Below, piece after piece: positions 24,902-33,620 of a stretch of DNA of 63,866 nucleotides (positions are counted from its first letter, which is position 1; each line of letters begins with the position of its first letter). Origin of the DNA: Treponema sp. GTDB lineage: Bacteria > Spirochaetota > Spirochaetia > Treponematales > Treponemataceae. The notes under the pieces were generated by a model. It did not search any database, had not been told where the DNA came from, and saw only the letters and a program-made list of their open reading frames with translations. The stretch covers positions 1 to 63,866 of the forward strand of contig JAFUTH010000018.1 of assembly GCA_017484285.1 (NCBI GenBank), written 5' to 3'. A program made the position numbers and the translations under genes.

Positions 24902-26626
24902 ATGAATGTTCTGTTAGGGCTTTCGGCTTCAAACGGTATCGGAATCGGCACTGCATTTGTCGTTCCAGAATCAGAAAAACGCGTTATTTCCTCAAAAAAA
25001 ATCAAGGCGGAAGACAAGCCCCAGCAGCTTGAGCGATTCGACCGCTCGCTTGCCAAAGTCACGGGGCAGATTGCTTCCCAACTCGATGCCGTAAAGGGCG
25101 ACAAAGTTCAGTCAGAAATTTTTGAGACGTACTTCCTCATGCTCAACGACCCCGAGTTTTTGGGCGATGTGCGAAAAACGTTCGAGGCTTCAGAATATTC
25201 AATCGAATACGTTTTAAATCAAAAAACAGAAGAATATGCAAACAAGCTCCGTTCGAGCGGAAACGCGTATCTTGCCGAGCGCGCTGAGGACATCTGCGAC
25301 ATTTTCGGGCGTGTCTTAAACGATTTGCTTGATTTTCATCCGTTTGACATCGAGAACGTGCCTGACGGTGCGGTCATCGTTGCAAAATCGATGAATCCGA
25401 GCGACACGGTCATTCTCTCAAAGCGGCAGATTGCGGGCATTGCGCTCACTGACGGCGGCGTTTCTTCTCATGTCGGCATTCTCGCGCGAAACTACGGCAT
25501 TCCGGCAGTCTTCGACATCGAAAATATTCTCGCAGAAATCACACATGGCGCGCTTCTCGTTGTTGACGGCACGGCGGGCGAGGTTATCGTTCAGCCAGAT
25601 GATGCCACACTCGATGACTATCAGTCAAAAATCCAAAAAGCAAAAGAACATGCCGAAAAACTCAAGATTTTCCGCGACAAGCCCGCCAAAAGCGCGGACG
25701 GCGAGCCATTCCAGCTTTTGGCGAACATCGGCACGGTTGATGAAGCACGCGTCGCTATGGAAGAAGGCGCGGACGGAATCGGCTTGTTCCGCACAGAATT
25801 TTTGTTTATGAGCGAGGCGAATGCGAACAGCGCAGTGGGGGCTGCTCACTCAAAAATCGCGGCGTTCAGCGAAGAAAATCAGTTCAACGCATACAAGCGC
25901 GTGCTCGAGACAATGCGCGGAAAGCCCGTCACTATCCGAACGCTCGACGCAGGCGGCGACAAAATCATTTCGTCTCTTGATGTTCAGCATTCCACGAGCG
26001 AAGAAAAAAATCCGCTCATGGGCTTGCGCGCAATCCGTCTCACGCTCGCAAATCCCGCGCTTCTCCGCACGCAGCTTCGTGCGCTCTACCGTGCGAGTGT
26101 GTTTGGCAATCTTAAAATCATGATTCCGCTTGTCACGAGCGTTGAGCAAGTCGAAGAAGTGCTTGCGATTGCCGAAAAAGTGCGCGAAGAGCTCAAATCC
26201 GAGAATATTCCGTTCAAGGCAGACGTTCCCATCGGCATTATGGTCGAAACGGCTGCTGCGGCGATGATTTCGGACTGCCTTGCAAAAGTGAGCGACTTTT
26301 TCTCAATCGGAACGAACGACCTCACGCAATACACGATTGGCGTTGACCGCGAAAATTCCCTCGTTGCCTCGCTCTACGATGAATTCCATTTGGCGGTGCT
26401 GCGCTTGCTCCACAAAACAATAAAGGCGGCGGACGTGGCGGGAATTCCAGTCTCTGTCTGTGGTGAGATGGCGAGCCGTGCCGAAAGCGTAATGGTCTTG
26501 GCAGGAATGGGCGTGCGCACGTTGAGTATGAGCCCAAAACTCATCACAAGCGTCAAAGAACTTTTGTCAAAAATGAGCATAGAAGAGCTCAAAGCCATTT
26601 CCTCAAAAAGATTAAATAGTTTATAA
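24902..26626 (+). CDS. ptsI: Phosphoenolpyruvate-protein phosphotransferase (enzyme I)
   Basis: 574-residue cytoplasmic enzyme that passes phosphate from phosphoenolpyruvate to HPr. The phospho-accepting His190 lies in DGGVSSHVGILAR; the C-terminal barrel has MVETAAAAMISD, GTNDLTQYTIGVDR and the CGEMAS cysteine. Length is normal. No HPr or sugar permease gene is in the window; several treponemes keep a reduced, regulatory PTS, so that is possible here. The start is exactly at the predicted transcription start. Eight bases separate its stop from der, whose -10 box overlaps the stop. Confidence 0.94.
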   Translation: MNVLLGLSASNGIGIGTAFVVPESEKRVISSKKIKAEDKPQQLERFDRSLAKVTGQIASQLDAVKGDKVQSEIFETYFLMLNDPEFLGDVRKTFEASEYSIEYVLNQKTEEYANKLRSSGNAYLAERAEDICDIFGRVLNDLLDFHPFDIENVPDGAVIVAKSMNPSDTVILSKRQIAGIALTDGGVSSHVGILARNYGIPAVFDIENILAEITHGALLVVDGTAGEVIVQPDDATLDDYQSKIQKAKEHAEKLKIFRDKPAKSADGEPFQLLANIGTVDEARVAMEEGADGIGLFRTEFLFMSEANANSAVGAAHSKIAAFSEENQFNAYKRVLETMRGKPVTIRTLDAGGDKIISSLDVQHSTSEEKNPLMGLRAIRLTLANPALLRTQLRALYRASVFGNLKIMIPLVTSVEQVEEVLAIAEKVREELKSENIPFKADVPIGIMVETAAAAMISDCLAKVSDFFSIGTNDLTQYTIGVDRENSLVASLYDEFHLAVLRLLHKTIKAADVAGIPVSVCGEMASRAESVMVLAGMGVRTLSMSPKLITSVKELLSKMSIEELKAISSKRLNSL

Positions 26627-26627
26627 T
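26622..26627 (+). promoter_or_regulatory. -10 box of der, leaderless, inside ptsI stop
   Basis: Perfect TATAAT; its bases 26624-26626 are the TAA stop of ptsI. Predicted +1 is 26634, the A of the der ATG. No ribosome-binding site and only a weak -35. Confidence 0.65.
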
Positions 26628-26633
26628 CACTGC

Positions 26634-28253
26634 ATGGCAAAGAAAAAGCAAAAACCAGATTTCTCAAAACCGAAGCTAAAAAAAGCTGACTCTATTGTTG
26701 AAATTCAGAATGGCGAAGCTGTAACGGAACAGAGTGAACTTTCCGCAGACGCCGATACTGTGGCAGAGTCTCCCGAATGGAATGAAGACGACACAAACGA
26801 AGAAACTCCCGAAGATTCTGCCTATAAAGCCGAAGTCAAAGCAGCCGGCTATGACACTTCAAAATACTATGTAAATCTCCCCACGGTGGTAATCGCAGGC
26901 CGCCCGAATGTGGGAAAATCCACGCTTTTTAACCGATTTATGCACCGCCGCCTTGCAATCGTTGACCCAACTCCGGGCGTTACGCGCGACCCTGTTGAGG
27001 CAATGGCGTTCATCATGGGAAAGCCCGTGCATTTGGTTGACACAGGCGGCTACAAACTCGACCGTGACCCCACTTCCCGCGAATCCGAAATGGACGAACT
27101 CGTTGTTCAAAAAACCGTCGCCACCATCAAAACCGCCGACAAAATCTTGCTTTTGCTTGAATCGGGCGTAATTACGGGCGAAGACGAAGAATTCATTCAG
27201 CTTTTGAGGCCGTACTGGAACCGTCTCATCGTTGCGGTGAACAAATGCGAGGGTGGAAAGGGCGAAGATGTCTCGTGGAATTATCTTCAGTACGGATTTA
27301 AAGAACTCGTTTTCATTTCCGCTGACCACGGAGACCACATCACCGACCTTGCAACAAAAATCGTAGCGGACTTGGATTTTTCAAAAGTCGAAGAAGGCGA
27401 AAAGCCGCAAGACCCCATCAGAATCGCGATTTTGGGAAAGCCGAACACAGGAAAATCCACGCTTTCAAACCGCCTCACGCACAGCGAAAAATCAATCGTC
27501 TCCGATTACGCGGGAACCACGCGCGATGTCGTTGAGGGAAAATTTTCGTACGCAGGGCGCAATTTTGAAATCATGGACACGGCAGGAATCCGCCGCAAAA
27601 AGAAAGTACACGAAAATGTCGAATATTACTCTGTCAATCGCGCAATCAAAACGCTCGACAAGTGCGATGTCGTTTTCCTTATGATTGACGCACAGGAGGG
27701 CTTGGCAGACCAAGACAAAAAAATCTGCTCGCTCGCCTACGAGCGCGGGAGAGGAATCATCTTCGTTCTGAACAAGTGGGACACGCAGGAACAGAGCAAA
27801 AAAACGCTCAGAAGCACAGTTGATTACATCAAAACGATGTTCGGTCACATGAACTGGGCGCCGATTCTGCCGCTTTCCGCGCTTCACGGCGAGGGAATCA
27901 AAGATTTGCTCAACAAAGCGATTGAATTGTACGAACAGCTTACCCGCCGTGTGGAAACGAGCGCACTCAACAAGGCGCTTTCCGACTGGCTTTTCCATTA
28001 TCCGCCGCCAGCGAGCAAAGCGATTCACTTCAAAATCCGCTACATGACGCAAACGAGCACAAACCCCGTCGCATTCCGCATTTTCTGCACAAGCCCCGAC
28101 AATGTGCCCGAAAGTTATGTCACCTATCTCAAAAACTCAATCCGCAAAGACTTGGGCTTCGACCAAATCCCCGTGGAACTGAACCTAAAACCAAGCCGAA
28201 AACGGTGGGAAGAGAGAACAGTGAGCAATGAGAAGTTAGAAGTTAGGAGTTAG
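26634..28253 (+). CDS. der: Ribosome-assembly GTPase Der (EngA)
   Basis: 539-residue essential GTPase with two G domains, acting in 50S subunit maturation. First P-loop GRPNVGKST near 91, with DTGGY and the unusual NKCE in place of NKxD; second P-loop GKPNTGKST near 266, with DTAGI and NKWD; a KH-like domain ends the chain. About 80 N-terminal residues are a Lys-rich then acidic extension. The last 11 residues (TVSNEKLEVRS) derive from a 7-bp tandem repeat and are probably an accidental tail. Likely leaderless mRNA. Confidence 0.95.
   Translation: MAKKKQKPDFSKPKLKKADSIVEIQNGEAVTEQSELSADADTVAESPEWNEDDTNEETPEDSAYKAEVKAAGYDTSKYYVNLPTVVIAGRPNVGKSTLFNRFMHRRLAIVDPTPGVTRDPVEAMAFIMGKPVHLVDTGGYKLDRDPTSRESEMDELVVQKTVATIKTADKILLLLESGVITGEDEEFIQLLRPYWNRLIVAVNKCEGGKGEDVSWNYLQYGFKELVFISADHGDHITDLATKIVADLDFSKVEEGEKPQDPIRIAILGKPNTGKSTLSNRLTHSEKSIVSDYAGTTRDVVEGKFSYAGRNFEIMDTAGIRRKKKVHENVEYYSVNRAIKTLDKCDVVFLMIDAQEGLADQDKKICSLAYERGRGIIFVLNKWDTQEQSKKTLRSTVDYIKTMFGHMNWAPILPLSALHGEGIKDLLNKAIELYEQLTRRVETSALNKALSDWLFHYPPPASKAIHFKIRYMTQTSTNPVAFRIFCTSPDNVPESYVTYLKNSIRKDLGFDQIPVELNLKPSRKRWEERTVSNEKLEVRS
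28233..28253. repeat. 7-bp tandem repeat at der stop
   Basis: AAGTTAG, AAGTTAG, GAGTTAG in tandem, then GAG. Because the period is seven, the TAG appears in all three forward frames and ends der. Family A repeat follows immediately. Confidence 0.7.
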
Positions 28254-28334
28254 GAGGGGGAAGTCTCCCCCTACGCGCCCACTTCGTTGGTCGCTACCCT
28301 CTCTACGGGGGAAATCCCCCGTAACGCCCCCTGC
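28254..28334. repeat. Palindromic repeat family A, copy 2
   Basis: Holds the hairpins GGGGGA-AGTC-TCCCCC and TACGGGGGA-AA-TCCCCCGTA joined by a central CACTTCGTTGGTCGCTACCC segment, ending AACGCCCCC. Copy 1 at 16958 shares CACTTCGTTG and copy 3 at 29300 shares CGCTACCC, TCCCCCG and AACGCCCCC. It lies between der and the MerR gene. Confidence 0.85.
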
Positions 28335-28358
28335 AATTTCGATTTTTGGAGACAACAA

Positions 28359-28679
28359 TTGACCTACAGTATTGGAGATGTTGAAGAGCTGAGTGGTATT
28401 CGACAGAATGTTCTCAGGTATTGGGAAACGGTGATTCCCGGGTTCGCGCCCCGAAAAGATTTGGGCGGGCGGCGCGTGTACACCGAGCGTGATTTTGAAA
28501 TCGTCCTCCGCTTAAAGCATTTGATTTACGAGCGGAAATTCACGATTGAGGGCGCACGGAATGAAATTCTGCACGAGTCACAGGCGTATGAAACGCACGC
28601 CGAAGCCATGAACGCAATCCGCGAACTTCGCACCGAACTTACGGAACTTTATTTTCAAATCAAAAAGGGAAAAAAATGA
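28359..28679 (+). CDS. MerR-family transcriptional regulator
   Basis: 106-residue DNA-binding protein. The MerR winged helix starts at once (YSIGDVEELSGIRQNVLRYWE), followed by GGRRVYTERDFEIVLRLKHL and a short coiled-coil dimer helix. The start is taken as TTG 28359, with GGAG seven bases upstream; a reading from 28287 would run through the palindromic repeat. No effector-binding domain or metal-binding cysteines are present, so the signal is unknown. It overlaps the next gene by four bases (ATGA). Confidence 0.8.
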   Translation: MTYSIGDVEELSGIRQNVLRYWETVIPGFAPRKDLGGRRVYTERDFEIVLRLKHLIYERKFTIEGARNEILHESQAYETHAEAMNAIRELRTELTELYFQIKKGKK

Positions 28680-30130
28680 GCGAACACTACGAACGATTCC
28701 GCGCAAAAAAAACAGAGCGTACCGAAAGAACAGAATTCTCCGCACCAAAGCCGAAACTCGACCGAAAACGCACACACGCGCACCGCCACGAATCAGCCGA
28801 GCGCAAGAAATTCGCCTCGCTCCGCCGAGAATTGTTTGCCGAAAGCGCGATTCCCGCCGAAAGTCGCGAGATTATCGAGCATTTTGACGACATAGTGGCG
28901 AGTGTTCGCAATTTGAGCGGAAAGCAAAAAGTCGCGCTCTACGGAAAAATCAAAAATCTCTCGCATCAGCTCACCGACGACAGAAACAGTCGCCGCCTCG
29001 GATACATGAACGAAGCTGCCTCAATCAGCGCATACATCAGCTATTTTATGTGGTGGAATCTTGTCCGCATGACGCGCCTTTTCGCAAATCTGCCCAAATC
29101 AGCCTTTGAATCGCTCGCACAGTCCGAAAAGCCCGTCGCGCTCGATGTGGGAAGCGGCACGCTCACCGTTGTCATCGCGCTGTGGCTCGCCCGCCCCGAA
29201 CTCCGAAGCAAAAAAATCAGCTGGTACTGCCTTGATTTGAGCCAGACCGCCCTTTCCGCCGGTGAAGATTTGTATTACGCAATCGCCGCAAAAACAATAA
29301 AGGGGGAAAGCCTTCCCCTCGCTCCAGCCGGCACGCCGTCTTCCGCTACCCCTTCTGCGGGGGCATCCCCCGCAACGCCCCCAGCCACCGAGCCGTGGAA
29401 CATTATCCGCGTCAAAGGTGCGCTTGGCACTTCTATTAAAGAAAAAGCCGACTTCATCGCGTGCGCCAATGTGTTTAACGAAATCTTACAGCGGAACGAA
29501 CAGCCCACGGACTTCCTCGCAAAAAAATACACGGGAGACTTGCTTTCTTATCTCAAAAGCGAAGAATCAGCCGTGCTTCTCGTGGAGCCGGGCGACCCGC
29601 ACTCAGCGCGGTTTATCTCACTTATGCGCGACGCGCTTATCCGCCGCGATTTCTTGCCTGTCGCGCCTTGCACGCACACCGCCGAATGTCCGATGGCAGG
29701 GCGCACAAACGGCAGAACTACGAACGCGCAGGGCAAAAACGCAAAATGGTGCAATTTCGCCTTTGACACGGAAAGTGCGCCCGCTCGTTTGCTCAAACTT
29801 TCAGAAAAAGCGGGCTTGCCAAAAGAACGCGCAAGCCTCAGTTTCGTGATTTCAAAAAAATCGGTGGTTGAGCCTGTCGAAACCGCAAAAAAGCCGAACG
29901 ACGAGCGTGAAACACTTTCCGAAAAAACGTTCATTCGTATCGCTTCGGACTTTATCCGCCTGCCCGACTTGCACAAATCGGGCTACTACGCGTGCAGTGA
30001 GCTAGGTCTTCTTCTTGCAATCGACGAACATCATATTCAGCCCAAAAACGGCGAGCTTTTGCAAATAAAAACCCCCGACTATCTGGACGAAATCGACCAA
30101 AAGTCCGGCGGAATCATAGTGCGAATCTAA
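28676..30130 (+). CDS. Rsm22-like small-subunit rRNA methyltransferase
   Basis: 484-residue protein of the Rsm22/METTL17 family (mitochondrial small ribosomal subunit methyltransferase family). A basic N terminus (1-60) precedes a helical region and the SAM motif VALDVGSGT near 153. The C-terminal part has PCTHTAECPM near 331 and KWCNF near 357, the cysteine pattern that binds an iron-sulphur cluster in family members. Residues about 208-238 (Pro/Ala/Ser-rich) are encoded by an in-frame palindromic repeat and look like a foreign insert. It is translationally coupled to the MerR gene upstream. Confidence 0.78.
   Translation: MSEHYERFRAKKTERTERTEFSAPKPKLDRKRTHAHRHESAERKKFASLRRELFAESAIPAESREIIEHFDDIVASVRNLSGKQKVALYGKIKNLSHQLTDDRNSRRLGYMNEAASISAYISYFMWWNLVRMTRLFANLPKSAFESLAQSEKPVALDVGSGTLTVVIALWLARPELRSKKISWYCLDLSQTALSAGEDLYYAIAAKTIKGESLPLAPAGTPSSATPSAGASPATPPATEPWNIIRVKGALGTSIKEKADFIACANVFNEILQRNEQPTDFLAKKYTGDLLSYLKSEESAVLLVEPGDPHSARFISLMRDALIRRDFLPVAPCTHTAECPMAGRTNGRTTNAQGKNAKWCNFAFDTESAPARLLKLSEKAGLPKERASLSFVISKKSVVEPVETAKKPNDERETLSEKTFIRIASDFIRLPDLHKSGYYACSELGLLLAIDEHHIQPKNGELLQIKTPDYLDEIDQKSGGIIVRI
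29300..29391. repeat. Palindromic repeat family A, copy 3, inside a CDS
   Basis: Begins GGGGGAAAGCCTTCCCCT, the same hairpin as copy 1, and ends with the perfect TGCGGGGG-CAT-CCCCCGCA hairpin plus AACGCCCCC as in copy 2. It is read in frame as about 30 residues of the Rsm22-like protein without a stop codon. Confidence 0.85.
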
Positions 30131-30141
30131 AACTCGTTCTT

Positions 30142-32052
30142 CTATTTGAACAGCTTTTTAATCTCGCTTGAATAAATCTCGTTGATACGGAAGCGCATGA
30201 TTTCTTGCTTTGCCGAAAGCTCTACGCCAACTTCAAACGGTTTTTCAAGCAGCGCGATTTTGTTGATTCGCTCGTACATTTTAAAGCCATTCTTTGAATT
30301 GACGCGCGTTGCGACTTCGGTTTCGATTAAATGCAAGACTTCGGCACTCTTTACCATGTCGGAATATTTTTTGTACGGAAGATCTGACTCTTTGCAGAAC
30401 GCCTCGACTTCTGCTTGCTCTGGCACGACCAAAGCCGCCAAATACCGTTGGTCTTGACCGAGCACCACCGCCGTCTGAATAAAGCGCGACTCCTGCATTT
30501 TCATCTCGATTGGAAGCGGCTCAATGTTTTCGCCACCCGTCTGTACGATGGTGTCTTTGGTGCGCCCGCGAAGAACAATCTCGTTGTTTGCGGTGAGCCG
30601 AGCCAAGTCGCCCGTGTCGAACCAGCCGTTATCATCGATAGCCTTTGCGGTGAGCTCGGGTTGCTTGTAATAGCCTTTCATGACCGTGCCGCCTTTTACT
30701 TCAAGCACGCCCTTTTTGCCACGCTTGACGGGCTTTCGCGTAATGGGGTCAACGACGCGCGCAGAAATGCCACGCACTGCCGAGCCAACATTGCCGAGCA
30801 CTGGGCGGTCAATTGGGCGCACGGAGATAATCGGCGCAGTTTCGGTAAGCCCGTAGCCTTCCACGAGTTTTACGCCAATCGCCCAGAAGAATTTGTCGAC
30901 AGCCGGAGGAAGCGCACCGCCACCCGCAACGCCCGCACGGAAATTCGTACCGAGCATTTTGCGGATTTTGCGGAACACGATTGCGCCACCAAGCAATTTA
31001 ATCGGATAGAAGATGAGCCACGGAAGCACGAATGCAGGCCACTGAAGCCAGCGTTTGTCCATGCCATAGCGCGTAGTGCGGTCAAAAAGCACGCGGTCGA
31101 GTTTTGAATGGAAGAGCGCGACCGTTACGAAAAAATTGAACACTCTGAGCGTAATGCCGCCCGTTTTGCGCATATTTCGGTAAATGCCGTCGTAGACAGC
31201 CTCAAACACGCGTGGAACAGCGGGCAACACCTGCGGATTTAATGTTTTGAGGTCGGCGAGAAGCACCGGTCCGACCGGCTTTGAGTAGCAAATCGTTGCC
31301 GCCTGATTTAAGACGACGTATTCAACCGCGCGCTGGAATGCGTGCCACACGGGAAGCACCATGAGTCCGCGGTCGCCGGGATGCAAGTAAATTCGCTCGC
31401 ACACTTCATCGAGCTGCGTAATGAAGTTGCCGTGAGAGAGCATAACGCCCTTTGGCTTACCCGTAGTTCCCGAAGTGAAGATAATCGTGGCGAGGTCGTC
31501 CCACTTGCCTTTTTCCATTTCTTCGGTAACTGTATTGGGATTTTCTGAATTGTATTTTTTGCCGTCCTCGACAATCTGCTCGAACGAGTAGAGCGTGACG
31601 CCCGCAGCTTTTGTTGCTTCAAGGTCTTTGTCAGTCGGTTTTTCGAAGACAATCAGTTCGTTTACGAGCGGGAGCTTTTCTTTGATGCCAAGAATTTTCT
31701 CAATTTGACTTGCGTTTTCGACGATGACGCGCTTGCACTCCGCAAATGAAAGAATGTACTCCAAGTCGCCAATCGTTGCGTCACAGCCACGCGGAACATC
31801 AATCGCGCCGAGCATCATCAAGCCCATGTCAGCCTGTTCCCACTCCTTGCGATTGTCAGAAATGAGACCGATGTGCTCCTCACGCACGACACCGTGTGCC
31901 AAAAGACCGCCCGCAAATGCGACGGCAATCTCATAGGCTTCTTTGTAGGTCGTCGGCTCAAAATGCCCGTCCTTAAAGCGGCTCATCTGGTAGGCGATTT
32001 CGGGATATTCTGAAGCTCTCTTTCTAAAAAGGCGCGGAAGTGTCGTTTCCAT
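30142..32052 (-). CDS. Long-chain acyl-CoA synthetase (AMP-forming)
   Basis: 636-residue member of the ANL superfamily that activates fatty acids to acyl-CoA through acyl-AMP. Phosphate loop IFTSGTTGKPKGVMLSH lies near 190, GYGLTET near 396, WFDTGDLA near 480 and the C-terminal catalytic Lys in NGFKMYERI near 587. A membrane-associating hydrophobic stretch (VFNFFVTVALF) suggests contact with the inner membrane. The start 32052 has GGAG seven bases upstream; a reading from 32133 would overlap the promoter. Divergent from a TetR gene, which may control it. Confidence 0.9.
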   Translation of the reverse strand: METTLPRLFRKRASEYPEIAYQMSRFKDGHFEPTTYKEAYEIAVAFAGGLLAHGVVREEHIGLISDNRKEWEQADMGLMMLGAIDVPRGCDATIGDLEYILSFAECKRVIVENASQIEKILGIKEKLPLVNELIVFEKPTDKDLEATKAAGVTLYSFEQIVEDGKKYNSENPNTVTEEMEKGKWDDLATIIFTSGTTGKPKGVMLSHGNFITQLDEVCERIYLHPGDRGLMVLPVWHAFQRAVEYVVLNQAATICYSKPVGPVLLADLKTLNPQVLPAVPRVFEAVYDGIYRNMRKTGGITLRVFNFFVTVALFHSKLDRVLFDRTTRYGMDKRWLQWPAFVLPWLIFYPIKLLGGAIVFRKIRKMLGTNFRAGVAGGGALPPAVDKFFWAIGVKLVEGYGLTETAPIISVRPIDRPVLGNVGSAVRGISARVVDPITRKPVKRGKKGVLEVKGGTVMKGYYKQPELTAKAIDDNGWFDTGDLARLTANNEIVLRGRTKDTIVQTGGENIEPLPIEMKMQESRFIQTAVVLGQDQRYLAALVVPEQAEVEAFCKESDLPYKKYSDMVKSAEVLHLIETEVATRVNSKNGFKMYERINKIALLEKPFEVGVELSAKQEIMRFRINEIYSSEIKKLFK

Positions 32053-32082
32053 TACAAACTCCAAGTCATAAAATAGGATTTC

Positions 32083-32088
32083 ATTATA
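32083..32088 (-). promoter_or_regulatory. -10 box of acyl-CoA synthetase gene
   Basis: Perfect TATAAT on the minus strand, giving a leader of about 24 bases with GGAG. The -35 (TAGATT, 17 bases away) is poor. Confidence 0.55.
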
Positions 32089-32126
32089 AACCGATTCAGC
32101 GGAAAAATCTATTAAAAAAGAAAATG

Positions 32127-32155
32127 TTGACAAAGCGCGCGTCTGCCAATAAACT
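32127..32155 (+). promoter_or_regulatory. TetR-family gene promoter
   Basis: -35 TTGACA (perfect, 32127-32132), 17-base spacer, -10 TAAACT (32150-32155). Confidence 0.7.
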
Positions 32156-32168
32156 AATGATAGTTAGT
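32153..32168. promoter_or_regulatory. Candidate TetR operator
   Basis: ACTAATGATAGTTAGT has ACTAA/TTAGT half-sites around a 6-base centre and overlaps the -10 box and transcription start of the TetR gene, a classic place for autorepression. It is 65 bases from the divergent acyl-CoA synthetase -10 box. Confidence 0.45.
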
Positions 32169-32190
32169 CAATTATAAAATGGGTGGGAAA

Positions 32191-32850
32191 ATGGCTAAAA
32201 CAGAAAAAGTTACGCGCGAGAAGATTATTCTCGCATTCTTGGATTCGTGCTTCGCGAAAAACGCGGGCGGAACTTCACTCTCAGATGTCGCTGACCGTCT
32301 CGGAATCAAAAAAGCATCGCTCTACAATCACTACGAAAGCCGTGACGCAATGGTCGAAGACTGCATTCGCTGGTGCGGCGATTATTACCGCAAAACGTAT
32401 TTCATTCCGACGGACATCGATTCAATCTCGCAGCGATACCCTGCCGAAAACGTCATGAAGGCAATCATCAATCGCTGGTTTAAGATGAACGAAAAAGAAC
32501 CGCTCATCCAGATTTACTCATTCATCGAGAGCGAAAAGTACATCTCGACTGCGGCGGCAAAAATCGCTCAGGAAACGCGAGAAAAACTCGTCACGCAAAC
32601 AAAACTCGCGCTCCGAAGCCTCGCAAAAGCGGGAAAAATCATCGACTTGGAAGAAAATGACCTCGAAACGCTCTCAAAAATCATGACGTCAATCGCCATG
32701 TCAAACCTCGATGACTACATTGTCGCAAAAAAAATCGAAATCCGCTCGAACCCCGAAAGCGGCGAAGGATCGTTGTTCGAGAGCAAGAACGATTCCGATT
32801 TCAGCGCAGTGGACGAGCTTGTGAACACATTCTGCTCAATGCTCAAATAA
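32191..32850 (+). CDS. TetR/AcrR-family transcriptional regulator
   Basis: 219-residue repressor-type protein. The N-terminal helix-turn-helix is clear (GTSLSDVADRLGIKKASLYNHY), the remainder is the ligand/dimer domain without recognised subfamily. The start could be ATG 32191 (preceded by GGTGGG) or ATG 32179. It is transcribed away from the acyl-CoA synthetase gene, so a fatty-acid or acyl-CoA signal is a fair guess. The rsmI promoter begins just after its stop. Confidence 0.85.
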   Translation: MAKTEKVTREKIILAFLDSCFAKNAGGTSLSDVADRLGIKKASLYNHYESRDAMVEDCIRWCGDYYRKTYFIPTDIDSISQRYPAENVMKAIINRWFKMNEKEPLIQIYSFIESEKYISTAAAKIAQETREKLVTQTKLALRSLAKAGKIIDLEENDLETLSKIMTSIAMSNLDDYIVAKKIEIRSNPESGEGSLFESKNDSDFSAVDELVNTFCSMLK

Positions 32851-32853
32851 TTC

Positions 32854-32882
32854 GTGACTTTTTGCTGAGTTTCGGATAGAAT
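32854..32882 (+). promoter_or_regulatory. rsmI promoter, leaderless with GTG start
   Basis: -35 GTGACT (32854-32859), 17-base spacer, -10 TAGAAT (32877-32882). Predicted +1 is 32889, the G of the rsmI GTG codon. Confidence 0.65.
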
Positions 32883-32888
32883 AACACT

Positions 32889-33599
32889 GTGTCTACTTTG
32901 TACATCGTTGGAACGCCAATCGGAAATCTTGGCGACATAACTTTTCGGGCAGTTGAGACCTTCAAATCCGTGGATGTGGTTGCGGCGGAAGATACGCGGC
33001 ACACGCTCCAGCTTTTGAATCATCTTGAGATTAAAAAGCCGCTTGTTTCGTGCCGTTCTCAAAACGAAGAGCAAGCGAGCGAAAAAATCATCAAAATGCT
33101 CGATGAAGGTCAGACGGTGGCATACGCAAGTGACGCGGGCACTCCGGGCATTTCCGACCCGGGCGCAATTTTAGCAGGCTTGGCGCGGCGTGCAGGGCAC
33201 ACGGTCGTTCCGATTCCGGGAGCGAGTGCGTTTGCTTCCCTTGTGAGCGTGGCAGGCGCGGGCGGTAAAACGCTCGTTTTTGAGGGCTTTCTTTCACCAA
33301 AACCGGGTCGAAGGCGAAGCCGCCTCAAAGAACTTATGGCAATGGACGCGGCAATCGTTTTGTACGAATCTCCGTTCAGAATTGTTAAACTTTTGACGGA
33401 TATAGCCGATATTGATAGTGAACGGCGTGTAGTTGTTGGTCGAGAATTGACAAAACTGCACGAGGAGATAGTAGAGGGGACTGCCGCAGATATGCGTGAT
33501 AATTTCGCCGAAAGAAGCAAAATCTTAGGTGAATTTGCAGTATTTATCTCAAAATCTTCAAAAAATTCTAAAGAATTCGATGAAGATGCCGATAATTAA
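32889..33599 (+). CDS. rsmI: 16S rRNA 2'-O-ribose C1402 methyltransferase RsmI
   Basis: 236-residue SAM-dependent methyltransferase of the tetrapyrrole-methylase fold. Starts with LYIVGTPIGNLGDIT, then AAEDTRHT, the SDAGTPGISDPG loop and PIPGASA; the FLSPKPGRRRSRL and LYESPFRI motifs are diagnostic. The GTG start has no ribosome-binding site and coincides with the predicted transcription start. It is 21 bases upstream of flgM and may share its transcript. Confidence 0.95.
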   Translation: MSTLYIVGTPIGNLGDITFRAVETFKSVDVVAAEDTRHTLQLLNHLEIKKPLVSCRSQNEEQASEKIIKMLDEGQTVAYASDAGTPGISDPGAILAGLARRAGHTVVPIPGASAFASLVSVAGAGGKTLVFEGFLSPKPGRRRSRLKELMAMDAAIVLYESPFRIVKLLTDIADIDSERRVVVGRELTKLHEEIVEGTAADMRDNFAERSKILGEFAVFISKSSKNSKEFDEDADN

Positions 33600-33620
33600 A
33601 GAGTAAAAGGCAGGTTAGCT

